Shown here piece after piece: positions 43,712 to 54,618 of a stretch of 64,000 nucleotides of DNA. The notes below the pieces were generated by a model that made no database searches, had not been told where the DNA came from, and saw only the letters and a list, made by a program, of their open reading frames with translations. The number at the start of each line of letters is the position of its first letter. The stretch's first letter is position 1. This DNA is from Chrysophaeum taylorii. Taxonomy: Eukaryota; Sar; Pelagophyceae; Pelagomonadales; Pelagomonadaceae. The position numbers were made by a program, and so were the translations under genes. The stretch covers positions 248,001 to 312,000 of the forward strand of contig JAQMWT010000029.1 of assembly GCA_029834535.1 (NCBI GenBank), written 5' to 3'.

Positions 43712-44076
43712 TGGGGCGGCCTATCTGCGATTGCCGGCGCACGGCGACGTCGCTCTACAAAAAAAAAATGGAAGCGTGCGCGCCTCTACAGTGTGGGTGG
43801 GATGGGCCTGGGCCTGAGCGTGAGCGTGAGACTATGCTAAACAACAATCATTTATTTCACCTCGAGGCACCGAGGACCCCGACCGAGGAGGCTTGAGCAC
43901 AGGCCCCGTCACAAGAGGACTTGATACAACGGCAAATCCAACGGCACTACAACGGCACGATACAAGACGCACCTATCAGCCGCAGCAGCAGCAGCAGCAA
44001 ATGGGCGGCTTCTCGGCGGCGGCGGCGGCGGCGGCAAAGTAGTTATTAGTTATCATCAATTGCGCTTCCGGCCGCG
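43358..44076. other. Intergenic region with simple repeats
   Basis: 3' flank of the Sec7 gene with a GAAT repeat near 43493-43515, the ACG array, and a CAG run near 43984-43997 just upstream of the polyQ-encoding GRAM gene. No gene. Confidence 0.55.
43677..43711. repeat. (ACG)n microsatellite, about 11 units
   Basis: Pure trinucleotide array starting near ACAACAACG. Confidence 0.9.
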
Positions 44077-45747
44077 ATGGAAGAGCCGACGACGGAGGAG
44101 ACCGACGGGTCGCAGGAGACGACGACGACGACGACCGGGAGCACGGCGGCCGGTCCCGAGCAGCAGTCGCAGCAGCAGCAACAGCAGGTGCAGCAGCAGG
44201 AGATGGCGTCGTCGGAGGAGAAGCCGGTGGCCATGGCGAAGCAGTGGGCGTTCGGTGACTTTGGGGGCATGACGGAGACGTACGGGGAGGAGGACCCGAA
44301 CCCGTGGCGCGACGAGATCGTGCGGACAATCTTTGGAGACGTAGGAGCGATTCGTCGCGACTTTAGCTGCGCGATCGAGCGCAAGATTCTGCTTCACGGA
44401 AGGCTCTACGTGACGGACCGTTTCATCTGCTTTTATTCGAACCTCTTCGGTTTCGAGAAGAAGATAAAGATTCCGTACTCTTATATCACGTGCATCACCA
44501 AGGAGTACACGGCGGTCTTCATCCCTAACGCGATCGCGATCATCACCGCGCGAAAGGAGTATATCTTCCGATCTTTCTGGGACCGCGACGAGTGCTACGA
44601 GGTGTTGAGGTCCATGCACGACTTGTATCGCGGCGTCGTGGAGCCCGAGGCCCGCATCGAGGAGGGCGGCACGACCGACCGACCGGAACTGGGCGACGCT
44701 CCGGTCGTCGTCTCGTCGTCGGCCGAGTCCCCGCCGGGAGACTACTCGCGGTCGGACGAGGAGACGCCCAAGGTGGTGGTCGAGGAGACGAAACCCCCCG
44801 ACAACAAGATCCCCCGTATCCTAAAAAACGACGCGATTTCCCTCGGTTCCATCGCGTCTCTCGGGGCGCTCGCGCACGAACTCAACTCGACGACGCTCGC
44901 GGTGACTATCGAGAGATTTTTTGCGCAGTTTCTCGCCGACGACGCGCCCTTCTCGCTCGCCAAGTTCCACGAGTTCCAGGGCGACACGGACGTGGCGGCG
45001 ACGCCCTGGGCGCAGGCGACGCGCTCCGAGCGAGAGAGCGAGCACACGAGGGAGCTCCGATTCGTGCGCCGCCTCACCTCGCCGATCGGACCCAATTCCA
45101 CCCGGACCACCAAGATGCAGCGGTGCCGCGTCTTCGGCTCGCGCGGCATCGTCGTCAACACCGTCATGTCCATGGAGGACATCCCCTATCGCGACTGCTT
45201 CACGATCGAGGACAGGTGGGTGGCCGAACCCACGCCCGACAACGAACGGACCAGGGTCCGGTTCGAGTTCCAGGTCGTCTGGACCAAGGCGACCTTCTGG
45301 AAGCGTCGCATCGAAAACTCATCAAAGATGGACCTCGAAAAATTCTACGAGGCCTACGTCCGAGCTGCGCACGCCTACCTCGAGTCTGTAGTCGTCGCCG
45401 ACGACGACGACGACGACGCCGAGAACCGAGAGCAAACCGTCGAGCCCGACGCTCTTCCCGACGCCGATGCCAGTGCCCTTGCCGGCGTCCTTATCCCAAA
45501 AAAATTCCCCCCGCCCGCGGCGCTCTATCTCCTCGCCGATTATGTCGCCCGCTCCCTCCTCGCGCGCCGGACGCCGCTCCTCGTCGCGCTCTTTTTCCTG
45601 CTCTTTTTCGCCCTCCTCAAGCAACACCTCGCGCTTCTAGAAACGGCAAAACTGCAGCACCAGATCCTTGCCGACCTCGAGGCGCTCCGCCAGGACGTCG
45701 CCCTCTGCGCGAGCCGGGCCCTCGACGACTCCTCCCGCCGAACTTAA
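44077..45747 (+). CDS. GRAM-VASt (Aster/Lam-like) sterol-transfer protein
   Basis: A 556-residue intronless protein. It opens with a low-complexity Thr run and a Gln-rich stretch. Residues about 85-180 form a GRAM domain (FSCAIERKILLHGRLYVTDR, then FICFYSNLFGFEKKIKIPY). Residues about 285-450 form a VASt/START-like domain (SLAKFHEFQGDTDVAATPWA, GPNSTRTTKMQRCRVF, DRWVAEPT, RFEFQVVWTKATFWKRRIE). A single membrane helix near the C-terminus (TPLLVALFFLLFFALLKQHL) is followed by a short coil. This is the layout of ER-anchored Aster/GRAMD1, yeast Lam/Ltc and plant VAD1 proteins, which move sterols at ER-plasma membrane contacts. Substrate is inferred from family. Confidence 0.9.
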   Translation: MEEPTTEETDGSQETTTTTTGSTAAGPEQQSQQQQQQVQQQEMASSEEKPVAMAKQWAFGDFGGMTETYGEEDPNPWRDEIVRTIFGDVGAIRRDFSCAIERKILLHGRLYVTDRFICFYSNLFGFEKKIKIPYSYITCITKEYTAVFIPNAIAIITARKEYIFRSFWDRDECYEVLRSMHDLYRGVVEPEARIEEGGTTDRPELGDAPVVVSSSAESPPGDYSRSDEETPKVVVEETKPPDNKIPRILKNDAISLGSIASLGALAHELNSTTLAVTIERFFAQFLADDAPFSLAKFHEFQGDTDVAATPWAQATRSERESEHTRELRFVRRLTSPIGPNSTRTTKMQRCRVFGSRGIVVNTVMSMEDIPYRDCFTIEDRWVAEPTPDNERTRVRFEFQVVWTKATFWKRRIENSSKMDLEKFYEAYVRAAHAYLESVVVADDDDDDAENREQTVEPDALPDADASALAGVLIPKKFPPPAALYLLADYVARSLLARRTPLLVALFFLLFFALLKQHLALLETAKLQHQILADLEALRQDVALCASRALDDSSRRT

Positions 45748-46202
45748 ACATCCTGCTCGCCTACCCGCCTACGCCGCTCCTTTGGAACTCAACTGAACTG
45801 ATCTCTCGCCTTCCTTCATTCTTTCTTCCCGCCGGCCACTCCATACCTCCCGCAGCGAGTGAGCGTCATCTACCAACCCCAACCCCCCCCCTACTTGCTG
45901 CTGTTAAAGCCCCCTCGACGCGTGCGTGCCCTGTTCTTGTTCTTCCTTCCTCCCTCCCTCCCTCCCGGGCGTCCGCGGACGCCCTCGGACGTCCTCCTCC
46001 GTGTCGCGTGATTTTGGCTCCTTTCTCCACCGCGCGGCGGCGGCGACCCTCTCCCGACTGCGACTTGTGATATGATGAATTTAGATGCGGCGCCTCACGG
46101 CACCAACCGGTCCGAGGAGGCGCCCGCGCCGACTTTATCATTAGCCTTTGCTTTTTTCGTACCAGTAGTAGGTAGTAAGTACCCTTCCCCCGGGGGTTAA
46201 GG
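45748..46202. other. Intergenic region
   Basis: CT-rich 3' flank of the GRAM gene (repeated CCTCCCTC near 45950) and the promoter side of the lumenal cyclophilin, with a tight TAGTAGGTAGTAAG block near 46165. No gene. Confidence 0.5.
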
Positions 46203-47000
46203 ATGAGGCGCGTGTTCGGTCTTCTCCTGGTCCCGGTCGTCCGCGGGCTGACGCTGCAGCGGCGCGAGCTGCTCGCTGCCGCGGTCCCGCGAGCCTTGGC
46301 CCTCGAGTCACCAGTTATTACTGACGTGGTGAGCCTCGAGTTGGCCATAGGCCAGGACAGGGCGACCCTCGACCTCGAACTATTCGGCGACGCGGCACCA
46401 GCGAGCGTCGAGACGCTCGTTGCGTTTGCGCGCGGCGATCTGATGGCGCCGTGCGCCGAGACCGATGACATCGGCTTGGCGCGCGTCAAGGCGAACCAGC
46501 GAAACATCGAACGTTCGTGTCTCAACGAACAAGGCGTCGGCGTATCTCTCGAGGGATCCCTCGTCTGGAGGATCGTCCCCAACCGCCGGATCGACCTCGG
46601 CCGTGTCTCCTCGAGATTTGCGGCGCGAATCCCCCCAGATATCCCCGTCGAACACACCACCCTCAGACACAAGCGCGGCGCCGTCTCCGTGAGGCGAGGT
46701 GGCGGCTCCTTCGAGTTTACCGTCGCGCCGCGAGACAATCCCACGCTTGATCGCGAAGACCTCGTCGTCGTCGGCCAGGTCTCGCCCGCGACCCTCCAGG
46801 CCCTCGATCTCATCAATTCCATCCCTTCGAAGCGCAATCCCTTCGACATCTCCGACGACCCCGTCGTCCCCCCGCTTGGATCCAACTTTGCTCGCGCCTG
46901 CGAGTACACCTCGCCAGATGCGACCTGCGCGCAGTTCAAACCTCTCCGCAGAATTGTTGTCACCAGAGCGAAAGCAGCTTCCAGCCTCGTTGCAACCTAA
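46203..47000 (+). CDS. Lumen-type plastid cyclophilin-like protein
   Basis: A 265-residue intronless protein. MRRVFGLLLVPVVRGL is a signal peptide; QRRELLAAAVPRALA is a twin-arginine-like thylakoid signal ending A-L-A. The mature part begins VVSLELAIGQDRATLDLELF then APASVETLVAFARGD, the cyclophilin first strands, followed by SLVWRIVPNRRIDLGRVSSR and a strand pattern with DREDLVVVGQVSPATLQALD. The active-site FHR is WRI and the usual GGSQFF strand is absent, so PPIase activity is doubtful. Plant lumenal cyclophilins such as the CYP37/38 type assist photosystem assembly; a comparable role is inferred. Confidence 0.78.
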   Translation: MRRVFGLLLVPVVRGLTLQRRELLAAAVPRALALESPVITDVVSLELAIGQDRATLDLELFGDAAPASVETLVAFARGDLMAPCAETDDIGLARVKANQRNIERSCLNEQGVGVSLEGSLVWRIVPNRRIDLGRVSSRFAARIPPDIPVEHTTLRHKRGAVSVRRGGGSFEFTVAPRDNPTLDREDLVVVGQVSPATLQALDLINSIPSKRNPFDISDDPVVPPLGSNFARACEYTSPDATCAQFKPLRRIVVTRAKAASSLVAT

Positions 47001-47325
47001 TCTTTTCTTCTTTCTTTGGAAAAGCAAATCAATGTAATATAGCTCCGACCGACTTCTTCTTTCGTCGGACAGCCATCACTCAGGTTGAATGATGAGATTA
47101 TACTATTGCTTGCGGGCGAAGTACGTAGCAGCGAATCAGATAAGCGAGCATGCATGGGTCACATGATGTATTTCCTACTCGTTCGTGAGGCGCTTCTGAC
47201 GCCATCCTGTAGACCTCCCGAGAGGAGAGAGAGAGACGCCGACAAAAAAGCGTGACGCCGACAACAAAGCGTGCTGCTTTGGAGTTATGACATCGAACTG
47301 TGGTTGGTTGTTCGCACAGGGGTAT

Positions 47326-47395
47326 CACAGGGGTATATATAGCCCCGGGCACTCACGCACACCAGGACCGGCATTCCTACCCTTACCTTTTGGTT
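47326..47395 (+). repeat. 70-bp TATA-bearing dispersed repeat, copy c
   Basis: Same CACAGGGGTATATATAGCCC start and ACCTTTTGGTT end as copies a and b, with a few substitutions. Preceded directly by an extra CACAGGGGTAT, a partial tandem duplication of its edge. Confidence 0.9.
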
Positions 47396-47399
47396 CGGC

Positions 47400-47428
47400 C
47401 TTCCTTCCTTCCTTCCTTCCTTCCTTCC
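47400..47428. repeat. (TTCC)n microsatellite
   Basis: About seven units, directly after copy c of the 70-bp repeat. Confidence 0.9.
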
Positions 47429-47632
47429 CCCAAGAACCGTTGCAGCAGGCAGCTGGCGGGCTTAAGTTGAATGAATCATGAGAACGAATTATTGAAGAAC
47501 GGAAGAAGATCGGATTTTACCACCACAAAAAAAAAGGGTTTTCTGAGATCCTCTCGAGGTCAGCCTGCTCTCTAGTAGAGCGGGACAGCTTGCGCTCCTT
47601 TTATGCGCGAAAAGAGTCTGAGGAGCGGCCTC

Positions 47633-47698
47633 GTGCATCGTTAGGAGGGACAGCGCTGAGTTTCCGTGCATCGTTAGGAGGGACAGCGCTGAGTTTCC
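47633..47698. repeat. 33-bp tandem duplication
   Basis: Two identical adjacent 33-bp units beginning GTGCATCGTTAGGAGGGACA. Confidence 0.95.
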
Positions 47699-49788
47699 GG
47701 CACGGTCGACAGAGCCTGCTGCAACCATGAAGTGGTCATCCCCTCTACCGGGAGTGCTGACATGGGGCGAGGTGTCGATGGCGTGGCCTGAACCAACGTG
47801 GTGGCAGGGCGAGTGGGCGGATCCAAGGCTGAAAGACCGCCATTTAAGGCGCAAGTAAAATGGCACGCGCGATTCCTGTGTACTTGCACATAGTTCGTCC
47901 GCACGTTTTGCACGTCGTCGGTAAGAACGAGACAGACGAAGAAGCGCTGGGGGAACTGCACGCCACGGGTGAACTGCGCGCCAAGATCGACGAAGATCAT
48001 GGTCGCCAAGTCGTGGACCGACCTCGGCGTGGAGCTTGTCCATCTATTCGCAGCGTCGGGCGACTTCAAAGGCGTTCACGATACGACCGGCGAGGAAGAC
48101 CGATGCTGGATTACAAAAAAACGTTGTGGCGGACGCAATCACCATTCCGCAGCCTTGGCCTCTCTTTCTGGCCGTACGACGCGGCCCGCCGGCGCCAGTC
48201 CACGACTGGAAGCTGTCGCGCGCTTGCGCGGATGCCGCAGCTGGGCCTCGATCGTGACTCGTGCCGTTTCATCTCGGCCGGACTGGTTTCGACAACGGCT
48301 CAGACCACGCCGACCCCGACGTGATCGTGGCTGACCGCGACGAGAAGTTGGGCGCGTCGCCGGGATCATCGGGATGCACGTCGCACTTCGAGTATCGACC
48401 CGGGAGTTCCTTTGCCATTGATGACATGCGGGGCCAGGCTTGGTCTTGTCCGCCTCGTCGGTCGCTGAACTTCTCGTCGTCCAACCTCAGGCGGTGGGTC
48501 TGCGCCGCCCGCGACGACGGCGACGGCCGGGCCAAGGAAACGGCGATTCTCAAACCGCGCGAGGAGGCCGCCGCCACTCGCAGGAGAAAGGTCCGCACAG
48601 CGTTGCATCATCGTGGAGGGCCTTAACGAGGAGGCAGGATCGTCGCGCCGTGCTCGCGCACGCCGTGAAGGTCGGAGACATCGTCGCACTCGGCGAGAGA
48701 GAGCTCGAGGCGCAGGGTGTTGACTTCTCCCTCGGCAAGCTCTAGGTGACATCTATCGTCGCCGAAAAACATTCCGCGACGGCTCGCGCCGCGACAGCTC
48801 GAATGTCGAGAAGGACGAGTTCTGCCTCGAGGCTCGATGACACGGGGAGATCCAAGGCTCCAGAGGCCTTTTCCGAGACTTCAAGTACTCGGACGCGCAC
48901 CTTCTCGAGATGGCCATCTCCAGAGCACCGCTATCAACTGCATCAGGATGAAGGAACACCGCTCAACCGTGTTCGCGACAATCGCGCCCGCCCGGCCTCC
49001 GGGGGCCCGTCGAGCAGCGGCTACGCAGCTTTACGGCATGCCATGACCTTGCCAAAGCCTGCGCAGAGCGCATCGCAGCGCGGAATCGGGTGGGAGAACG
49101 TGGCTCTGTCAACTTCACCGAGGCCAAGGCGGCCCAAGTTGGCTGCATCTACCGCTAGTGGGGGGTCGCCGACGCCTCGGGCCGGGCGTGCCGTGCCCTC
49201 ACCGCCCTCGACCATGGCGCCGCCTCGGGTAGCCCTTCCCAGGCCGCCCGTGCCCAGCAGGACGACGCGCTTCGTCGCGCGTACGTCCGGCGGCAGCATG
49301 CATACGTCCTACGAGTGGGGCCCGCCCGCTCTTCGCCCGTCCAGCGGCTCGGTGATGACCCGCCTGAAAGGCACCCCTCACGTCTTCACACAATTCCCAG
49401 AACCATTGAACCGGATACCTCCGCCTTTCCGGCATCGCAACCTTCACGCATCTTCAGGCACATCCTTTAAGTCCCAACACACAACGCACCAGAACCTCCA
49501 AGCACCCACACGCGCCCACCCCCCGTCTTAGCAGTGGACCTTTAAAAAAATCTCTCCGAAACCACCAAGCCCCCCCCCCCCCTCGTAGCGAAAGGCCACC
49601 TTGCTTCTGCAGAATACCAAGAAGGCCGAAATCCCACTCCCCCGATTGTTTCTCGGACGACCAAAAGATATGCACTACAGTTCCAAGGAGGACCCCAAAA
49701 AAACGCGCCCCCGAAACCACTGAACGCCCTGCGCGCTCGCGTTTTTGACGTCCCAACAAACGCCCCGAGAGTGCGGTCGGAAAATGAC

Positions 49789-51045
49789 TTAGCTTTCTGG
49801 ATGATGTACTTGTTCTACAAAAATTTTCCTTCCCCGTGGGGAGCGAGCGACTTGAAGTTTCCCCGTCGCTAGATCTCGAGCTTGCTGTCTTTTCGCCCAC
49901 TTTGGGAGCGGCGGTGCGACGCCCTCGGGGGCAAGGTGCCTACAATCACCGCGACATAGTTTCTTGTTCTCAATAGAGCACCAGCGCAGGCAGATGTCGT
50001 TGGAAGCGACGATTCCTGTCGCACGTACGCGCTGTGCCCGCATCTGAAGGAACTCTATATCGAAGTCGTGATGTTCGACCATGGCCCATTCGAGGAAACT
50101 TTCTGAGCGTACGAATTTATGCTGTGCATAATCCCACATGAGCTTAGACCTTTCACCAAATGCAATAGCAACTGCCGGCCTGCCGGCCGCGATACGGTCG
50201 TTCAACCCACTAAACTGGTGCCAATAGGGCGTCAGGAATTCGCGTGGCCGCAAATTCAACAGCTGACTGACGTCGAGTTCGTCGAGGATGAAGAGATCAG
50301 GCCGAACGTACACGACCGCGCGGTAGTAGTCGGTGTGTCGCGCTCGAGTGCCTGCGGGCCGCCGTCGTTGCTCTGCCTCCAATCGCCAGAGTTGCGTGAC
50401 TTGGTGGAGACTTTCGAGCTGGCGTGCGAGGTTGCGGAAATTGGGACCCTTATAGCGAGCGTCGAGGCCGCGCCACGCCGATAGGTTGGTGGTGACATCA
50501 AAGAGATCCTGGTCGCCCACGGCATAGCGGCGGAGCGTGTCGCCAAATTCTTGAAAGAGCTCCCACGGTCCACCCAGTGGGATGCCGCGCTCACCGTTGT
50601 GGCTGTCCGACAACGCGCCTAAAGTCCAAGTGTGGAAGAACGTGTCGACGTCGACGCAGGCGACCCGCAATGGACGGAAGACCTGGGTTCGCAGCGACGC
50701 AATCGTGTGCTTCAACGAGCGATTGAGGCCATAGAAGCAGATCGCAACTCTCGCGAGTGACCCCCGGCAAGCGACGCCGGACCACCACTCTTCGCGACTG
50801 CGGTTAGAACCGTGATCCCCTGCCGACGACGATTTGTTCGCTGCCGCCAGCGGTGATGTCGTATTCTGTAGTACGCATCCCCTCGGAAAATCTACGCTGC
50901 CCAAAGTGATGGACGTCCGGCGAAACGCGAGGCAGAACAACGCCACTAACACCATCGTGCAGACCCAATGCGCTTGTCGTCTTCGAACGCTGGGATATCC
51001 GCCAATGGCAATGAGGCGCATCTCAAGCCAGGAACAAACCTTCAT
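49789..51045 (-). CDS. Type II membrane protein, glycosyltransferase-like
   Basis: About 418 residues from ATG 51045 (upstream in-frame codons non-ATG). A short basic cytosolic N-terminus is followed by one signal-anchor helix (WVCTMVLVALFCLAF), then a lumenal domain. Seen motifs: VAICFYGLNRSLKHTIASLR, DVDTFFHTWTLG, VYVRPDLFILDEL, and a Cys-containing CLRWCSIENKKLCRGDC. The opening (a strand, G-x-x-R, then a serine-rich helix, then a D-V-F-x-H-x-W-like strand) and the VRPD block occur in eukaryotic Golgi glycosyltransferase-like families of uncertain CAZy class. No DxD in the usual place is certain. Probably Golgi. Confidence 0.68.
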   Translation of the reverse strand: MKVCSWLEMRLIAIGGYPSVRRRQAHWVCTMVLVALFCLAFRRTSITLGSVDFPRGCVLQNTTSPLAAANKSSSAGDHGSNRSREEWWSGVACRGSLARVAICFYGLNRSLKHTIASLRTQVFRPLRVACVDVDTFFHTWTLGALSDSHNGERGIPLGGPWELFQEFGDTLRRYAVGDQDLFDVTTNLSAWRGLDARYKGPNFRNLARQLESLHQVTQLWRLEAEQRRRPAGTRARHTDYYRAVVYVRPDLFILDELDVSQLLNLRPREFLTPYWHQFSGLNDRIAAGRPAVAIAFGERSKLMWDYAQHKFVRSESFLEWAMVEHHDFDIEFLQMRAQRVRATGIVASNDICLRWCSIENKKLCRGDCRHLAPEGVAPPLPKWAKRQQARDLATGKLQVARSPRGRKIFVEQVHHPES

Positions 51046-52748
51046 TGCGAAATAACGTGACCCCAAGCCCTCTTCAGAGTCAAATCGCGCACAAAGTCTG
51101 ACAGAACGTGCGCGGAAGCGCCGATTCTCTTCGGGGCGCGAAGTTTATCACACACCATGATTACCCTTCCTAAAGTCCGTTCTGTTTTGGTGCGTTCGGT
51201 CCTCGTGGGGTTGGCACCTCCAACGGTCGGCAGCCGGAACGTTCGCAGCGAGACGGAGGATGGCCGGGGACCCAGAAGTATGTTGACTACAAAGTTCATG
51301 GTGAGCCAGAATGACCGCGGTCTCAAAAACGAGGCGAAGATAGTTCGCGTGCGGCCGGTGGCCGGGGTCTCAACAAGGCACTCCGCACACATACCAACGA
51401 CATCATGGGACCGGACCCCCTCGCTGGCGACGACAAGCTCTATCAACTCGCCCTCAATCCTCCTTTCAAAAACCGTTGTCTGCACGTTCCGCGACTCTGA
51501 TCCCACACGCCACAGCGATGGGATCGGCCTACGGCCCATGCGTTGGGCTGACCTTTTAGTTAGCTAGTTTGTTAGTTAGTTACTTCGTAGTGGTTGGTTC
51601 TGTCTCCGCCCTGGGCCCGGTTGCCTTTTACAAGCCCCTTCCAACACTTCCCTTCCCTCCCGCGATCGCCCTGCTCGGCTTCCCCAACCCCTGAATGCCC
51701 TGCGTGCGCACGCGTTTACTCTCCCCTCTTTGCAGTCGACCTTAACGAAGTCCCTTCCAGCTACGTGAACAGACTGCTAAAAACCGCATTAGCCCCGCAC
51801 TTGAGCTGCACACGCCTTTGCCTGCCCGTCCCATCCACGGCCGCCGACACCCCCCTTCGGCCCCGGGCTGCGCGCCCTTTCGACTTCGCTTCGACGACAC
51901 AGCAGACCCCGACATCGACGGCGTCGTCTCTGATTCGCGATAGCGAGAGTTCTTCTATGGCAGTAATCCACCACACACCAAAATGGGCGCGCTGTCTAGC
52001 GCCGAAGGGCAAGGCACGATTCCAGCAGCAGAGAGTTCCAAGCTCTTCGCCCCGTTTGAAGTGCGGGGATGTTTCTCGTCGCTTGCGCGCGGAACAAGGT
52101 TGGAAGGGTGTTTGGAGTGGCAAGCTTCCTCCGCGAGGCACCACCGCTTCCCCACCACTACTCTCATCACCCTTCCCCATACCCACTTGTCCAATATTGA
52201 TAAATAGTTATGTAGGTGTAATCCGCCGCGCAGAAAGCAATGTATAAGCTTGGCACCGCTTTGTCGCCGACCTCGACGCAAGGACAAACAAGTAGCGTGT
52301 CCACACAAACGAAATGGCGCTTGGAATCTGAAAAAATCACAACAGAGCTTCTTTTAAATTCGTGGACGAACGAGTCTGGGAGTTGCCTTTCTTGATGTCG
52401 GTAAGAAGAGCAACATAAAAACAAAGCAACCCACACCACTTCTCGGTGGGGGGTGCCTTCACCCTCGGGTTTTACTACCCGCACCGCGGCGCGCGCCCGG
52501 ACATCATCTTCGCGGTTGCCACAGACCCATTGCTGCGAGAATAATCAGTTGGACTCGAGCGGACGCCACAGAGCTTTTTTTTTTAAAAAAAAAAAAGTGA
52601 TGACCAAGTGCCGGCGCCCCTTCCTTCGAGGAGAGAGGACCCGATTCGTCGACCAGGCCCCTCAGACTGCGGTAAAACTGACCGGAGGACGTGAATCGCG
52701 GCGGCGGGTCTGGATGTATTATGTATAAAAACGCCGCTTTTAGCTCAA
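51046..52748. other. 1.7 kb region without a supported gene
   Basis: Open frames on both strands lack recognisable domains. A TTAG repeat lies near 51550-51582 and an A/T homopolymer block near 52575-52597. Confidence 0.45.
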
Positions 52749-53450
52749 CTAGCCGCCGTGGCGGTCTGGAAGGGGAGGGATACCGAGGAGGGGACCGAGG
52801 TCGTGCAAAGAAGAAATGTGGGCGTCGGCCTCGGGGCAGTGAATGCGGTCGCCCGTATCGCGGTCGTAGAAGCCGACGAGAACGGTCTTCCAGCCCTTCT
52901 GTTTCGCGGCGACGACGTTTTTCTTCGAGTCGTCTGCGAAGAGACAGGTCTCCGGGTCTGTCGCGCCGGCGATTCGCATCGCCGCGTCGAAGCTCGAGGC
53001 TGCGTGCTTCGTCTCGAGGTCGCAGTCGCGCGTGTCGATGATACCGCGCCAGGGAAGGTCGGCGATCCCCACGGCATCTAGACACCTCTGTGCGTGCTCG
53101 CGCGCCGAGGCCGTGAATACCCACGTCGGTTTGAGCGACAGAACGTTCCGGAGAACGCCCCGGAGCCGCGCGTCGCGACCTATATCCGAGTAGTCGATCT
53201 CGTGCACCTTGATAAGAAAGTCCTCCACCCCCGCCTGGTCGATGATCCCCTCCTCCAGTAACCCCTTGAGGCACGTCCCCCATTTTTTGTACAGAGAGTA
53301 CGCACGTTCGCGCCCGACTCCGAGCTTTTCGGTGTACGCGGCAATGGATGCCGTGATCTTCCGAGCGGTCTTCCAGTTGTTCTGGTAAAGGCAGTCGTCG
53401 CAGTCGATGAACACAGTGCTCACGTCCTCGATCGCGAACAGGCCCGCCAT
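52749..53450 (-). CDS. HAD-family pyrimidine 5'-nucleotidase-like (SDT1/PHM8-like)
   Basis: About 233 residues, intronless, start at ATG 53450 (MAGLFAIEDVS). HAD motif I is FIDCDDCLY (nucleophile and acid Asp), motif II is VFTASAREHA, motif III Lys follows in the DLETKHA stretch, and motif IV is LFADDSKKNVVAAK. The helical cap with YKKWGTCLKGLLEEGIIDQA matches the C1 cap of yeast SDT1/PHM8 and plant relatives, which dephosphorylate pyrimidine nucleotides, lysophosphatidate or PLP. Substrate not resolvable. Cytosolic by lack of a leader. Its 5' flank abuts the second Helitron-like repeat about 80 bp upstream. Confidence 0.87.
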   Translation of the reverse strand: MAGLFAIEDVSTVFIDCDDCLYQNNWKTARKITASIAAYTEKLGVGRERAYSLYKKWGTCLKGLLEEGIIDQAGVEDFLIKVHEIDYSDIGRDARLRGVLRNVLSLKPTWVFTASAREHAQRCLDAVGIADLPWRGIIDTRDCDLETKHAASSFDAAMRIAGATDPETCLFADDSKKNVVAAKQKGWKTVLVGFYDRDTGDRIHCPEADAHISSLHDLGPLLGIPPLPDRHGG

Positions 53451-53528
53451 TAAAATTAGAACGTCGCTCAACGGACGTTACAAAAAAAAACCCGACATCA
53501 TAATTCATTTATTATGAACTAATAATAT

Positions 53529-54575
53529 ACAAGTGCAGGCCAGTAAGTTCACCTAGTCCCAATCTCTAACCCCAGTAAGTTCGCCTGTTCACCTGGTCCC
53601 GTTAAGTTCACCTAGTCCCAATCTCTAACCCCAGTAAATTCGGCGTAAACCCAATCTCTAACCCCAGTAAGTTCGGCGTAAACCCACACCCACTCACCCC
53701 ACTCTCCTTTGAGCTCGTCGCTCTCACCCCTGCCAATCTAAGCTGCTTTGATCCGCACACGCCGCTAAGCTTTGAGTTTACTCTAAAAGCCCCAGTAAGT
53801 TCGCACTTGGTCTCAGTAAGTTCACCTGGTCACTTAGTTCACCTAGTCCCAATCTCTAACCCCAGTAAGTTCACCTGGTTCCAGTAAGTTCACCTGGTCC
53901 CAGTAAGTTAACCTATAGTGCGCGTGTAGACGCCGGGAGGGGGCTTATCGGTATTGCGCAGCAGGTGTGGGGTAGGGTGGAGTCGTCGACCCAGAAGAGG
54001 GTATCCTCGGGGTTGCCGATCGACAGAGAGCCACGTAGAGCTGGACGTGGCAGAAGACGGGCTTGGGAAAGAGGACGCCGACCTCGCGGGGCGTCTGGCC
54101 CTGGCTCTTGTTGATCGTTTGGCGTAGGCGGGCCTTAAGCGATACAGGTTGGAGGAGCCTCGGTGACAACGACACGATCGATCATGTATCTGGTACCGTT
54201 GCAGTGGCCGTGCGACGGGTCGAGGTTGCGAAGACATTAAGCTCGCGATCAAAGTCAGCATGCCGTTGGTTGTCAGGGAGTTGAAAACTCTACTGTAAAG
54301 AGCGAGGCGTCGTCTTCCGACCCAGCCTAGTCAGCCGAAAAGAACTCCGACGCCTCGTCTCCGGGAAAAAAAGGCCGCGGTCATGCGCGCGTTGTCAGCA
54401 TCGACAACATCGTTTCGACGGGGCGTGAGAATGGCGCGCTGAAAGAGCCGCCGCGGGTCGTGGAAATAGTCTGCGAGGTCGCCGTAGACGGCTTGGAGGA
54501 TCACTGTCTGGCTCTCGCACCTACCTGATCCTTACTCTCGCGCCTACCTGATCCTTACCCTAAATCGAGGGACAA

Positions 54576-54618
<43 letters not shown>

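Larger units (their letters stand above)
47001..49788. other. 2.8 kb region with repeats and decayed sequence, no supported gene
   Basis: Contains copy c of the 70-bp repeat, a (TTCC)n tract, and a 33-bp tandem duplication. From 47860 to 49500 several overlapping plus-strand frames have protein-like patches (for example VELVHLFAASGDFKGVHDTT and AARNRVGERGSVNFTEAKAA) separated by stops and frame changes, which looks like a decayed mobile element or pseudogene. The family is not recognised. Confidence 0.4.

Noticed and set aside
49020-49110. AP2/ERF-like ending (AARNRVGERGSVNFTEAKAA)
   Set aside because: Only the last part of the motif is seen, with no upstream YRG/WLG element and stops on both sides.
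51042-51539. 165-codon minus-strand frame upstream of the glycosyltransferase-like gene
   Set aside because: No domain or leader, composition like random GC-neutral DNA; not supported as a gene.
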